The notes under the pieces are model-generated. The model was not told the DNA's origin and made no database searches. It saw only the letters and a list, made by a program, of their open reading frames with translations. Shown piece after piece: positions 25,201-32,265 of a DNA stretch of 64,000 bases (positions are counted from its first letter, which is position 1; every line of letters starts with the position of its first letter). The DNA is from Solea solea (lineage: Eukaryota > Chordata > Actinopteri > Pleuronectiformes > Soleidae). The stretch is taken from contig NC_081146.1 in assembly GCF_958295425.1 (NCBI RefSeq), forward strand, positions 26,109,264-26,173,263, written 5' to 3'. Position numbers and translations under genes: made by a program.

Positions 25201-27063
25201 GGCGTCAACATCATGGGAGGATCCACCATTTATTTTGGAGATAAGAATTCACACAAGAGTTCAACAAGGAAAGTTCGTACGACTGAAGCAGTTGTTGGAT
25301 GCAAGAAAGCGTGACAGCCAGAGGTGAAGCATCAGCGTGATGTACAGACAGAAATGTGGCTGCACGTGTGTTCAAGCCAGTGAGGGGGGGTAAAATATGC
25401 TTTTATTTGTTTGGGACAGGAGCACGGACTTTACAGCAAAGGGCTTTCCTTCAGGTGTGAACAGAAGCGTGAGGAAAGTGGAAAAAGAAAGTTGTGCTGC
25501 TCTCAGTTCAGCATGGAAGAGACAACCAGAAGATAAAACCTTACCTTTGCTATAGCATTTACTCTTCTTCTTCTCACCACAATATTCATCATCACTTCAT
25601 CACCTCATGTCACACAAACCTTGCATTAATGACTGTGCCTGCATAAATATCAATTTAATCGTTTTTTTTAAATGTTTCCCAGTTTGAATACAGTAAAATG
25701 GGCTTAATAACATCTGTACTTGTTGAAGATGAACCACATTCAGGGGATAGTTTTGTAGTTTTGAAATGCAATTGTATATAACTCCTTTATGGCTGCAATA
25801 AGGGGAATAAAGAAAATAAGTTTAATAATAAGTTTAGCCACTTAACAAAAGGCTCACATAATAAAGCTCTATCTTACTGTTAGACATACTTTTCCCACAG
25901 GAAACTGTAGTTTGTAAACCACTCACTCTCTGTTTTTCAGTTTCTGCTGAGAAAATACTATACTCACACTTACAAAAACACACAATAATCTCAACTATTC
26001 CTTTAGTTGAGTAGAAGTTGCGATGAGAGTTTCCAGACACGATTACGAAAGAACGTTGGCTCTCATCCAGAGTTGGCATTTTTATCTCGTATGTTTGGCA
26101 GCTTTGTTGCGTATTAGAACTAAAAGACATGTTATCTTGATTTCACAGGCTGTAATTTTTGGTAGATTGTTGTTCTTTAAATCCTCAGGGTCTGAGTGTA
26201 CAGAGTGAAAGACTAAGGCCTTTAATAAGGACTTTAAATGTACAATTTGGAATCTTTTCACATTTTGAAAACTGGAAAATGGGCATATTAACATTAGTAA
26301 TTAGATGGGATTAATCACTTTAAATGTATTTGTATGAGGTACTGTGTGTTACATACATTTCCTGTAAGGAACCACCATCAGCTTAAGTTTACGAAAGGAC
26401 TGCAACTGATGCTTATTTTCATTATTGATTAATCCGTCCATATCTTATCAATTAATCGTTTTCAGTAATTGTCAAACCTGGAAATTATGTTTCTCAAATG
26501 TTTTTGTCAACAAACACAAAATGATTCAGTTTTAATGATTTCTTTGTTATACGGAGCAAAGAAACCAGAAAATATTCACATTTAAGAAGCTGAAAAATCA
26601 CAGAAACTTGGTTTAATGACCAAAAAGGAATCGATGTCCCAGCCAGCTAAAATCGCTGATTTTCTCTATGGACTTTGGTGTGGGAGAGTGAATGGTTTAC
26701 AAAAAGCTGTACTCTTTAGCCTGAAGAATACAAACAAACATAAAAACACATTTTATGCAGGCAGTCGTTATCAGACTCATGAGTTTGTGGTTCTGTCCAT
26801 GCTTCATACCCACGTGTGCTCAGCAGAAAACAATCTTGTGCAGGGTTAGTAACCATGGTGCTTTTTAAAATTGTATGTACGAGTTTCTGTATGTAAGTGG
26901 TTTTACACATGGTTCATGGTCTGAAAGCAGGGGCACGTTTGCCATGATCCTGTATGTGCTGGTATGCAGCTGCATAATCGTACCCACCTGTCCGCTGAGC
27001 GGCGTTGCCGTAGAAACAGGCTGCCATGATGAGGCTGAGGAGAAGGCGCCGCCTCGCCTCCAT
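12..27063 (-). CDS. col6a4: Collagen VI alpha4/5/6-type chain, complete 37-exon coding region
   Basis: This is an extracellular-matrix chain expected to join alpha1(VI) and alpha2(VI) in microfibril-forming heterotrimers. Coding exons in transcript order: 26988-27063, 24576-25184, 22651-23238, 20514-21083, 19569-20189, 18909-19469, 17741-18298, 16901-17479, 15938-16516, 15497-15852, 13952-14030, 13713-13858, 12247-12339, 11277-11330, 10163-10234, 10044-10070, 9891-9935, 9038-9091, 8251-8313, 8111-8176, 7946-7999, 7819-7854, 7660-7722, 7520-7582, 7231-7293, 6994-7056, 6833-6883, 6686-6721, 6534-6596, 6339-6401, 5646-5681, 5514-5550, 5201-5212, 3562-4055, 2078-2168, 841-1494, 12-130. All junctions are GT-AG with matching phases; the total is 7,794 nt including TAA. 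Domain order and both helix interruptions match the alpha4-6 chains rather than alpha3, which ends in Kunitz and fibronectin domains. The paralogue (alpha4 versus alpha6) is uncertain; the symbol is chosen because fish chains of this type are usually called col6a4. Confidence 0.9.
266..718. mobile_element. Fold-back MITE family A, copy 1 (last collagen intron)
   Basis: The left arm (about 296-380) and right arm (about 547-650) are inverted copies of about 85 bp, containing GTTTGTAAACCACTCACTCT and ATAGAGAAAATCAGTGATTT. The loop holds TTGTTGATCCACTGCTGCCT and CAGCAGCTCCTGTGTC. The same structure recurs at 14.1, 43.9, 59.8 and 62.0 kb. Confidence 0.7.
841..1494 (-). CDS. col6a4: col6a4-like exon 36: C-terminal vWA domain C2
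   Basis: A 654-nt exon, residues about 2341-2558. It begins DPCRRAEECAFIQEV and then VDVDLAMVLDSSREM; later motifs are ARVAVVQQSG, KVEFNLQSYQD, SALGQTLEFTL, RKRLLLVVVG and AKCEGVAVFVVTVG, ending in GRLRVDEQGY and VYLSALN. The order matches the C2 domain of alpha3-alpha6, with a degenerate metal motif (DSSRE). It leaves in phase 1 before GTAAGT at 840-835. Its G+C is clearly higher than that of the surrounding introns. Confidence 0.87.
2078..2168 (-). CDS. col6a4: col6a4-like exon 35: C1-C2 linker
   Basis: A 91-nt exon reading LDDSGNSMFTVLGRDMAADL then RKVKNCAICY. It completes the C1 domain and supplies the cysteine pair (C-x2-C) before C2. It enters in phase 0 and leaves in phase 1 before GTGAGT. 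It aligns with the DDTGTF...CTFCYDVC segment of the alpha6 chain. Confidence 0.84.
2332..2402. repeat. AT-rich (TATA/CATA) microsatellite
   Basis: ATATATATACTTATATATAT passing into TAAATAAATA in the intron between collagen exons 34 and 35. Confidence 0.8.
2905..3000. repeat. Fish SINE/LINE tail-like fragment
   Basis: AACTTTATTTATAAAGACCT followed by ACAAAGTGCTGTATGTC resembles the tails of dispersed fish retroposons, as I know them. No head with pol III boxes is visible. Confidence 0.4.
3562..4055 (-). CDS. col6a4: col6a4-like exon 34: C-terminal vWA domain C1
   Basis: A 494-nt exon, residues about 2146-2310. It begins RSECPAYPTELVFGLDMS and includes ESNCPTGARVAVVGYS, KRHLAAAMRFV, NVFKRVRSG and LMRKVAVFLSNG, all hallmarks of the collagen VI C1 domain. 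The first metal motif (DMSED) is degenerate, as in mammalian alpha3 and alpha6 C1 domains. It ends in phase 0 at SRAME before GTAAGT. Confidence 0.88.
4147..4575. repeat. 41-bp tandem repeat, about ten copies, MITE-derived
   Basis: The unit contains ATTCACATTTAAGAAGCTGA and AAAATCAAAGAAACTAG. Alternate units differ (TTCAC with CAAAG versus TTTAC with GACAG), making a dimer period of about 82 bp. The unit matches an internal block of the hAT-type MITEs at 26,570 and 48,600. Confidence 0.85.
4576..4672. repeat. ATT/GATT microsatellite
   Basis: A run of ATT with interspersed GATT, directly abutting the 41-bp tandem array in the intron between collagen exons 33 and 34. Confidence 0.8.
5113..5143. 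repeat. (GAT)n microsatellite
   Basis: Nine consecutive GAT/ATG units (GATGATGATGATGATGATGA) 58 bp downstream of the 12-nt microexon in transcript direction. Confidence 0.85.
5201..5212 (-). CDS. col6a4: col6a4-like exon 33: 12-nt microexon
   Basis: Twelve bases between a CCACAG acceptor and a GTACGT donor. They bridge exon 5514-5550 (phase 1) to exon 3562-4055 (phase 1) and encode Ala-Cys-Ala-Ile, giving RDNC-ACAI-DRSECP. The equivalent stretch in the alpha3 chain is also cysteine-rich. Skipping it would keep frame but remove one cysteine. Confidence 0.72.
5396..5460. mobile_element. Fold-back MITE family A, solitary arm
   Basis: One arm only (TTGTAAACCACTCACTCTCC through AAATCAGTGATTTTAG), directly followed by a GT microsatellite (5463-5502) in the short intron before exon 5514-5550. 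Confidence 0.65.
5463..5502. repeat. (GT)n microsatellite
   Basis: About 20 GT units ending 12 bp from the collagen exon at 5514-5550. On the minus strand it is a CA run just after the donor site. Confidence 0.9.
5514..12339 (-). CDS. col6a4: col6a4-like exons 13-32: triple-helical region and flanking cysteine motifs
   Basis: Twenty exons, mostly 27, 36, 45, 54 or 63 nt, encode an N-terminal cysteine knot-like motif (ECCNVMCKCSG), about 340 residues of Gly-X-Y, and the post-helical ECQLVTYVRDNC. The length matches the 335-336-residue helix of collagen VI, so no helix exon seems missing. Exon 10163-10234 holds the single helical cysteine (GLQGCSGHRG) used in other collagen VI chains for disulfide-linked assembly. 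Two breaks in the triplet pattern (GADDKTPG in 8111-8176; GHGPAG in 6833-6883) fall where alpha3 and alpha6 also have interruptions. One Arg-Gly-Asp (GLRGDP, 8251-8313) is a potential integrin motif. Confidence 0.88.
6449..6500. repeat. (GT)n(GCGT)n microsatellite
   Basis: GT repeats passing into GCGT repeats in the short collagen intron between exons 6534-6596 and 6339-6401. Confidence 0.9.
8314..9890. other. Two AT-rich collagen introns
   Basis: They flank helix exon 9038-9091. There are short TA microsatellites at 8905-8930 and 9250-9262. I see no missing Gly-X-Y exon, and the summed helix length already equals the family standard. Confidence 0.6.
10880..10977. repeat. Two-copy direct repeat, about 50 bp
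   Basis: CCTGTATACGATGTGTGTGT ... GTCACAATGACGAGTTCATGA is repeated once with small changes (CCTGTATATGATGTGTGTGT ... GACAAGTTCATGA). It lies inside the 1-kb intron between helix exons 10163 and 11277. Confidence 0.8.
11331..12246. other. AT-rich collagen intron without recognisable features
   Basis: A unique, A/T-rich intron between exons 12247-12339 and 11277-11330. No exon-like Gly-X-Y stretch was seen on the minus strand. Confidence 0.55.
12684..12793. repeat. Long inverted repeat (hairpin) in collagen intron
   Basis: The left arm CAACCGTAGAAGAAGAACTA (from 12690) through GCAGCTGCTGAG is mirrored by CTCAGCAGCTACAACAAAAG through TTCTACGGTTG (ending about 12792). Arms are about 45 bp with a loop near GTACAACCGATA. 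It has no coding sense and may be the core of a decayed MITE. Confidence 0.75.
13176..13262. repeat. (TA)n/(CA)n compound microsatellite
   Basis: TATATATA blocks alternate with CACACACA and CATATA. It can form hairpins. It lies in the 1.37-kb intron upstream of the helix start exon. Confidence 0.85.
13713..15852 (-). CDS. col6a4: col6a4-like exons 10-12: helix-proximal vWA domain 9
   Basis: Three exons (15497-15852, 13952-14030, 13713-13858) encode residues about 1581-1774. The first begins GCTIDIAMGFDIS, the second carries VLLIFSDGLDED, the third reads INALLIVALEG and ends with FGRGFGYKLPLSIGM and VLKQI. This split, multi-exon vWA just before the helix is the usual arrangement in the alpha3-alpha6 chains. 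The first metal motif is reduced to DISQR, so metal binding is doubtful. Confidence 0.86.
14139..14490. mobile_element. Fold-back MITE family A, copy in collagen intron (inverse loop orientation)
   Basis: Arms at about 14185-14265 and 14370-14470. The loop reads GACATTTGAACTTAGAGATG then GGAGGCAGCAGTGGATCAAT, the reverse complement order of the 266-718 copy. Confidence 0.7.
14990..15400. repeat. Degenerate tandem repeat, about 55-60-bp unit
   Basis: About seven copies of a unit built on TTCAAAATAAAAGTCCCAGT, a TTCTGTTCATCCAC-type block and AAACACAACCCT. It fills the intron just after the first exon of vWA domain 9. Confidence 0.75.
15938..16516 (-). CDS. col6a4: col6a4-like exon 9: N-terminal vWA domain 8 (intact MIDAS)
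   Basis: A 579-nt phase 1-1 exon, residues about 1388-1580. It begins VCEKQRADLVFLLDQSGS. DQSGS, GGGTNIG and ITDGESQDD form the MIDAS. It ends TICKSKPPKEQT before GTGAGT and is followed after 85 bases by the three-exon domain that precedes the helix. Confidence 0.88.
16901..17479 (-). CDS. col6a4: col6a4-like exon 8: N-terminal vWA domain 7 (intact MIDAS)
   Basis: A 579-nt phase 1-1 exon, residues about 1195-1387. It begins DCKKTEKADIIFLVDGSTS. DGSTS, GDTYTG and VTDGDATD supply the metal-binding residues. It ends VLCESTKPG before a GTACGA donor. It is exactly the same length as the domain 8 exon. Confidence 0.88.
17741..18298 (-). CDS. col6a4: col6a4-like exon 7: N-terminal vWA domain 6 (intact MIDAS)
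   Basis: A 558-nt phase 1-1 exon, residues about 1009-1194. It begins CKDIPGDLLFLIDSSGSIY, with DSSGS, GGGTHTG and ITDGEAQDE motifs. It ends ELCDPERG, the Cys-Asp/Ser-Pro-type end common to the alpha5/6 domains. A LINE fragment lies directly upstream of its acceptor in the preceding intron. Confidence 0.88.
18310..18830 (+). mobile_element. LINE ORF2 3'-end fragment in collagen intron
   Basis: Plus-strand conceptual reading gives FKYLVSTIQE, then RLRWFGHVQRRG and later RKSRRPQRRFKDV, followed by DMRTVGGTEE. These are the C-terminal signatures of non-LTR reverse transcriptases (FKYLG, LRWxGHV, RGRPKxRW). Several stops and frameshifts break it. It lies between collagen vWA exons 6 and 7, antisense to the gene. 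Confidence 0.7.
18909..19469 (-). CDS. col6a4: col6a4-like exon 6: N-terminal vWA domain 5 (intact MIDAS)
   Basis: A 561-nt phase 1-1 exon, residues about 822-1008. It begins with Cys in CVQTDEADIFFLIDHSGS. DHSGS, GGGTETG and ITDGKSAD are all present. The start closely resembles the third N-terminal domain of the mammalian alpha5/alpha6 chains (C-V-D-T-x-E-A-D-I), which suggests domains 5-9 here correspond to the last five of the usual seven. Confidence 0.88.
19569..20189 (-). CDS. col6a4: col6a4-like exon 5: N-terminal vWA domain 4 (intact MIDAS)
   Basis: A 621-nt phase 1-1 exon, residues about 615-821. It begins DCQAAKLADIVFIIDESGSIG and carries DESGS, GGGTSTG and ITDGESQD, a complete metal site. 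It is the longest N-terminal vWA exon because of a basic C-terminal linker (AITVESRRAGIKEG). Confidence 0.88.
20514..21083 (-). CDS. col6a4: col6a4-like exon 4: N-terminal vWA domain 3, degenerate MIDAS
   Basis: A 570-nt phase 1-1 exon, residues about 425-614, starting LAEKFFDIFFLLDSG. It folds recognisably as vWA (hydrophobic strand 1, QVRSIL helix, AHRMGLAQYG, EAGSRADEG), but the metal site is lost: the first motif reads DSGMS, the threonine loop is KRNLGSAF, and the usual TDG reads FSGKD. The boundary cysteine seen in most sister domains is also absent. It reads open throughout, so this looks like divergence rather than a pseudogene exon. Confidence 0.86.
21084..22650. other. Collagen intron between vWA domains 2 and 3
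   Basis: About 1.57 kb, mostly unique. At 21180-21225 a TTGTAACCAGAGGGTTGCTCC stretch resembles a decayed SINE box B region, and a similar one lies at 23610-23630 in the next intron. No coding exon was found. Confidence 0.5.
22651..23238 (-). CDS. col6a4: col6a4-like exon 3: N-terminal vWA domain 2 (intact MIDAS)
   Basis: A 588-nt phase 1-1 exon, residues about 229-424. It starts ECAKATVADIVFLVDGSSSIG. The DGSSS, GGTQTG and ITDGDST motifs together form an intact MIDAS. The boundary Cys and the single-exon layout match the other N-terminal domains. It is separated from domain 3 by a 1.57-kb intron. Confidence 0.88.
23239..24575. other. Collagen intron between vWA domains 1 and 2
   Basis: 1.34 kb of largely unique DNA with the decayed SINE-like box near 23610. 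No exon was found. Confidence 0.5.
24576..25184 (-). CDS. col6a4: col6a4-like exon 2: N-terminal vWA domain 1 (intact MIDAS)
   Basis: This single phase 1-1 exon of 609 nt covers residues about 26-228. It opens with a Cys (VCTQEAVADIVFLVDG) and has a complete metal-ion-dependent adhesion site: DGSWS in strand 1, the GGGTQTG threonine loop and the VVITDG aspartate. vWA domains of collagen VI mediate microfibril assembly and ligand contacts outside the cell. The exon ends LQLSRG at a GTAAAA donor. Confidence 0.88.
25875..26706. mobile_element. Fold-back MITE family A arms flanking other repeat DNA (collagen intron 1)
   Basis: A left arm piece at 25875-25931 and a right arm piece at 26642-26706 (CTGATTTTCTCTATGGACTT). 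Between them lie unique sequence and the hAT-type fragment at 26399. Either one copy has been split by insertion or two fragments lie near each other. Confidence 0.5.
26399..26625. mobile_element. hAT-type MITE fragment in collagen intron 1
   Basis: It contains GACTGCAACTGATGC, CAATTAATCG, TGTCAAACCTGGAAAT and AAATATTCACATTTAAGAAG, in the same order as the 52,877 copy. The right terminal part is missing where it meets a fold-back element arm at about 26640. Confidence 0.6.
26988..27063 (-). CDS. col6a4: col6a4-like exon 1: start codon and signal peptide
   Basis: The ATG at 27063 opens a short basic segment (MEARRR) followed by a hydrophobic core (LLLSLIMAACFYG), a standard secretory signal peptide, then NAAQRT. 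The exon ends in phase 1 before GTGGGT. The next exon begins with an in-phase Val-Cys-Thr, so the mature N-terminus reads QRT-G/V-C, which resembles my recollection of the alpha4(VI) N-terminus. Upstream the same frame is open, but a CAG acceptor-like site lies about 34 bases before the ATG (around 27097), so the 5' UTR is probably itself spliced. The start was chosen because it is the ATG directly before the signal sequence. Confidence 0.85.
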
Positions 27064-30000
27064 GTTTGGCTCTCGGGTTTCTCTTTCTCTCTCCCTGAGG
27101 CACAGAGACAAAAGACGACTATAAATACAGAAAAACAAGAACACCAATCTGTTTCCCATCTGGAGGGGCCCTCGGCCCTCGGTAATGGCGGCAGCTGCAC
27201 AGGGGGGGGGGGTCGACCACGCCCACAGTCACTCTGTATCACCAAAGTTTCCCAGGATTAAAAAACACCTCTGAGCTGTGGCGTGACACGCCGCACAACA
27301 AACCAGTTAAAAACAGTTGGAGGTTTTTTGGGAAAATACCACAATAAATGAGTCTTTCATGTGTGTGCCAAATGACCAAGCTAACATTAGCATTACTGGG
27401 ATAACAGACTGAACTCAGCTGCATCTGGTGTCGGCACAGGACTTCAGAGGATTGTATTTAGCAAAAATAATAAATAAAAATAATAATAACAATGACAATA
27501 AGGATGATGATGCCGCCTTCACACATAAATCATTAGCGCGTGATTATGACGTGGGAGGTCGTGGACTTGAGTCGTAACAAGACCGTAGCTAACACGTGGA
27601 CGCTAACATTAATGTTCCATGTCAAGAAGCCACAGAGGCTCAAATTAAGCAAGTTAGCAGGATGGGAAAGAAAAGCAAAGCCTTATTCACTTTTGTACCT
27701 TATAAAAAGTGATGTGTTTTTCAAAGAAGAGTCTATTTCACCGTCCTCCAAATGACGTATTAAGTGGAGATTATCGTATTTTCACAAAACAGTGAAACGA
27801 CTCGCTAAAGTGACAGGATACTACATTTAATAGCAAAACTACCGCACCGTGCGCTATTAACGCGGAGGTTTCGTCATTTGAAGGCAACAGCTTTTTCCTC
27901 TCTTTACACAGTAAACTTTGGTTTATGCGTCACAACTCAATCACAGTGGCCACGTCTTACGATCCCTTCAAAATAAAAGCCAAAATATCTACACAATGCT
28001 TGTTACAGAAGGGACGTAAACTCAGAGCGCAACTGAAAACAGCCTACAATATCTTTAACATGAACATTCATACAGAGACTCCCAAAGTACATTCTTTTGT
28101 CCTTGTGTGAAGTATAACTACTTCCTCTTACCGCTAATGTTCTACGACAGTTATAGAATAACAACTAAAATGATGTATTTTATTTGATGAAAATGACAAC
28201 TGTAAGCCAGCGTAAAAAAGAAAACTTAATATAACATTATTTTATTTAAAGAAATAGTTTCTGGTACAAATGAAGTAGAGACACACCCACAGGAGCGCCT
28301 TACTACAAACACAAATAAGAGCACAACGAAAACAATGCCAACCAGTAATGAAAGTTATAAGCTATTTGAAATAGTCAAATTTGATCTCCACTAACATTTG
28401 CCCAAGTAAAACTAACCAACTAAGTAACCGCTGCTCCAAACGGGTGATGCAAGTTTACTTTACCCACGTGCAGCTGATGTGATCGGTTAGTTTGTGATCT
28501 GTTCAATGAAACAGCCAAAATGCTGTAACTCTATCCAAATCCATCTGAGCACTAGGAGTTGTGTTTGTGTTGTTTTCAGGTTATTTTCAGGTCTGGAGAC
28601 AGAAAAAGATTAATGTTGGAATCACCACATTTCTCTCAGAGTGATGAACAAACATCTGTGGATGCTAACGTCGCTCATGTCGCGGAGGAGGTGCAACACC
28701 TCATAAAAAAGACGATAAATCACGAAGACCCTCTTCTAAATTCACTGCCATGAAGTCATCCCATTTTAGGGTATAGAGTCATTTTCCTGTTTAGTAAAAC
28801 TGATAAACAAACTGAAACAGATGAGTTTGTTTCACAGCCAAGTCCCCCCCCCCCCCCCCCACGACTGAGGAAATGTAGATTAACAGCCGTTAAGAAAAAA
28901 AAAGAAGAAAAGAATCAGAACCATACGACTCTAAAGCCTCACATCTATGGAGGAGTCTTAAAAGTGGGCGTTTCCTTCAGCATCGGTGTGTTAATGATGT
29001 GTTTTTTCTGCCAAGAATTCATCTCATCACTGCACTGTGACATGAAACCATAACTGCAGCACTGGGATTACACAGATTAATTCTGGAGTGAACCAATCGA
29101 ATCTAATCGAATCCAATCTAAGTATCACGACTGAGTTACAGCAGAGAGAATAAATCACTTTAGAATTCACGCTCGCGAACGTCAAAACCTCCCGACTGAC
29201 AGTAAAACCGTTTGATTGCATCATTAAAAAAAAGAAAGAAAAGAAAACATTATTTTTTAAAAATTGAGGTTTTTATACAAACTAAGAGCTGAAGACGCTA
29301 ACTTCACTACTAATCTGCTACCATATTAAACTTCATTGGTTTAAGTGCTTTTTTTTAATAATTAAAAAAAGCTCTCAGATTTTTCAGCTTCTTAAATGTG
29401 AATATTATCAAATATTACATTTTACATCAAATATTTTATTCTATTCCCCCCAAAGACATTTAAGAACAAAGCTATGGGTAACACAGTTTAACAGTTTCTG
29501 ACATTTTCTAGACCAAACAATCGATTATGAAAATAATTTCAACCATCTCTGCTTTGGCTTCTCTGGTTTCTGTGAAGACGTGGACAAGTTGCGGTCAGGA
29601 AGTGAAGAGGATTTCAACTTAAAAAAAATAAAGTGTTTTACAAACTAATTGCTGACCCAGGTTTTATGCTGTTATGTCCTGCGACAAAATCAAAACACCT
29701 GTTTTTCAAGATGAACAAACCATGACTTCATGATTATAAAATGTCATTATTAGAGAATAAAAAGTGAGAGTGCACTAATTGGGGCGTGTACGACACTTGT
29801 GCCGTGAACACAACCAATGATTTGCATTATTTTTTAATAAAGCTTCTTTTTTCCCTTTCTGTTTTGGGTTAGGACAGATGTTTTCCCAGACAGTCAGTGT
29901 GCTAATGTTCCCGCGTGATGCTCCTCCCAAACCCTGCAGCTCCAGCAGCCAAATAAAGTCAAACCACTTCTGTCCACTGAGGCTGAGCTCCATCTGGCTC

Positions 30001-30454
30001 CGTTTACCGTCTAATGCTGCCACATCCTGAGATCTGTGAGCCGCCGCAGACACCGTCTGACCACAGCACAGGTCACACAACTGTCCACACCGATGCCTGT
30101 ACTGCACCTTTACACTGGTGTAATTATGTAACAACAGACAGGAGACACGTCTGTTAACCCTGTCCCTGCCTCTGCTCTTTGTGTCTGTTGTTCTTCCTGA
30201 ACAATGAAGACGAGCTGCAGGGAACGCTGATCTGTGTCCAGTGAGAGGAAGCAGACCAGTCTGTGTATACAGAATAAGAATGTGACCAGAATGTGACCAG
30301 AAAATGACTTTGGTAGAAGTTGAAGTCACTTTTTTTGATAATATTATTGAAGTAAAAGTCTTAAAGTTTATGACACTTACTGGACTAAGTGTCAAAAGTC
30401 ATTTTCTGATATAAAATGTACAGTAAAAGTATTAAAAAAAAAGCGAGGTGTTAG
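27064..30454. other. Upstream flank of the collagen gene and intergenic DNA
   Basis: The probable 5' UTR acceptor lies at about 27097. There is a G-run (27201-27210) and a C-run (28845-28861). A plus-strand frame at 28580-28753 follows a TTTTCAG and ends with HLIKKTINHEDPLLNSLP and a stop; it may be an exon but has no partner. A 206-codon minus-strand frame at 29775-30395 has no recognisable domain. No gene is called. Confidence 0.5.
29360..29545. mobile_element. Decayed hAT-type MITE fragment, reverse order
   Basis: It reads CAGATTTTTCAGCTTCTTAA then GACCAAACAATCGATTATGA, the inverse order to the 52,877 copy. It lies in intergenic DNA. Confidence 0.45.
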
Positions 30455-30625
30455 GATTGAGCCATGGTAGCTCAGTGGTACGGCAAGGTTGTGGGTTCAA
30501 TTCCTGGCTCTGCTCGTCTACATGTGTAAGACACTTGAACAAAGACACTTAATGGGAGAAAACTGTTGTGTAAAGCAGCTCATCAAGACTAGAAAAGCTC
30601 TATATAAATACAGTAATATAATACA
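30455..30625 (+). mobile_element. tRNA-derived SINE
   Basis: The head has RNA polymerase III promoter boxes: box A-like TGGTAGCTCAGTGGTA (30466-30481) and box B-like GGTTCAATTCC (30494-30504). The unrelated body ends in AAGCTCTATATAAATACAGT, close to the GCGCTATATAAAT tails common in fish SINEs and their LINE partners. The tRNA-like part cannot fold into a normal full tRNA with a clear anticodon arm, so it is not called a tRNA gene. Confidence 0.7.
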
Positions 30626-31104
30626 AGCAACAGAGACAGTTAGAGGAAATGTAGCGGAGTTCTTTGTAAGAACACAAAAAAACATAATTTCTTTATTGTC
30701 ATTAATTGTGACAATAAAAAGTACCAAGTGTAAGCTCTGGAGACTTGTTCCTGCAGGTTTTTGCCACCGGATTGCTTTTTTCTTTGTGTTTAAGTGACAA
30801 TGAAACATCATTACCAGTAATTAAATTATTTGTGCTAAATGTTGAATAAACTTGTGGAATCAGCAAGGCAGACTTTCTTCACTTATTATTATTATTGGTT
30901 ATTATTATAATAATAATAATAACCAATTCTATTAAAAATATGAAACTACTTTAGTGTACTGTGGTGTAGTGTGGTCCTTTTAACAGTTTACAAGATTGAC
31001 AGTGCAGTAACCAGGAAGTCGCTGTCGCCCGTGGCCAATGCATATTTTGATACCGGTGATTGTGCACACCAAGAACTGGAATCTCGAGTCCGAGTCAGGT
31101 TTTT

Positions 31105-31217
31105 TTGGCATGAGCTGACAGAGAGGGGGACTTCTGAGAGTCTGAGGATCGGGTTCCAGTCGCACTCAAGTCTTAGACTCAGACTCCAGAGTCCCCATCT
31201 CTGTCAGCTCATGCCAA
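31105..31217. repeat. Inverted repeat with arms of about 40 bp
   Basis: TTGGCATGAGCTGACAGAGA (left, about 31108) pairs with TCTCTGTCAGCTCATGCCAA (right, ending about 31217), and the pairing continues inward through GGGGACT and CAGACT stretches. It is intergenic and may be the core of a small foldback element. Confidence 0.8.
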
Positions 31218-31859
31218 CTATTTAAAAAAAAAAAAGGAATACAGTGATTAAAAATCGGTGAACCCTGAATCGAATAGCTCAATAACCTTGACACAAATTC
31301 AACGTAACTGTGACTGAAACATTGTCCTGCAGTGTGGAAGAGAAAAATCCTTCAGACTCCAGAGACTGAAAGATTCCAGAGGATTTGTGAAGAATGAACT
31401 CCTCCCCCCTCTCCTCTGTGAAGGCACAATAGTATAAGGTATACTGTATATTCTCCTCTTTAATGCAAACATGCACTCAATTACTGTAGCGCCTCCATCT
31501 GTGCAGTGTGTGTGTGTGTGTGTCTATGTGTGTGTGCACGCCTACACTCCCATAAACATGTTTACATTTGTATTTAATCAAGGCAGAAAAAGGCGGGGCC
31601 CCCAGCCCCCAACCCTGACTGAAGGAAACAGAGTTTACGCTAATGTGAAGCATGTGAAGGTAATCACAGCACCGCAATGCAGTGACACGCTGATGGGGGG
31701 GAAATAGACACACACACACGTCTATTTACAGGAAAGTCCGCTCTTCACTCTTTTTAGTCAGAGTTTGAACCAGCTGAACGAATGAAATGTTTGACGTTCA
31801 AGAGAAAAAACGAGGGACCCAGATGTTTCTGTACAGGTCAACTGGAAGTTAATTTACTG

Positions 31860-32265
31860 CATATACATATAGTTTATATGCAGTCTTATATATACGATCA
31901 ATAAAAGATGATCAATTACTGTACATAAAGGCGATCAATGGCTGCATATAGAGGCGATGAATTACTGTATATAAAGACTATGAATGACTATATATAAAGC
32001 TGGTCATTGACTGTATATAAAGAATCAATTAGAGCTGCAACTAACGATTACTTTCGTAATTGATTAATCTGTCAATTATTTTCTCGATTAATCGCTTGGT
32101 ACATAAAACAATCAGAGATATTGTATATGAAGATCATTAACTGTAAATCAGATCAATGACTACATATAAAGATGATAAATGACTGCATATAAAGATGATT
32201 AACGACTGTATATACAGACGATCGATCACTCTGTATGCAGACGACTAACGACTGTGTATATGTGT
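31860..32265. repeat. About 22-bp minisatellite
   Basis: More than a dozen degenerate copies of GACTGTATATAAAGATGATC. It is interrupted by the hAT-type fragment at 32033-32115. Confidence 0.75.
32033..32115. mobile_element. hAT-type MITE 5' end fragment inside a minisatellite
   Basis: TTAGAGCTGCAACTAACGAT followed by GTCAATTATTTTCTCGATTA matches the family start. The tandem repeat continues on both sides, so the fragment interrupts it. Confidence 0.6.

Noticed and set aside
29775..30395. 206-codon minus-strand frame
   Set aside because: Long for AT-rich DNA, but its residues show no domain, no signal or membrane pattern and no splice partners. Kept only as a note in the intergenic entry.
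30455..30515. Functional tRNA gene
   Set aside because: Only box A and box B motifs are present. No clear anticodon arm or acceptor stem forms, and a SINE tail follows.
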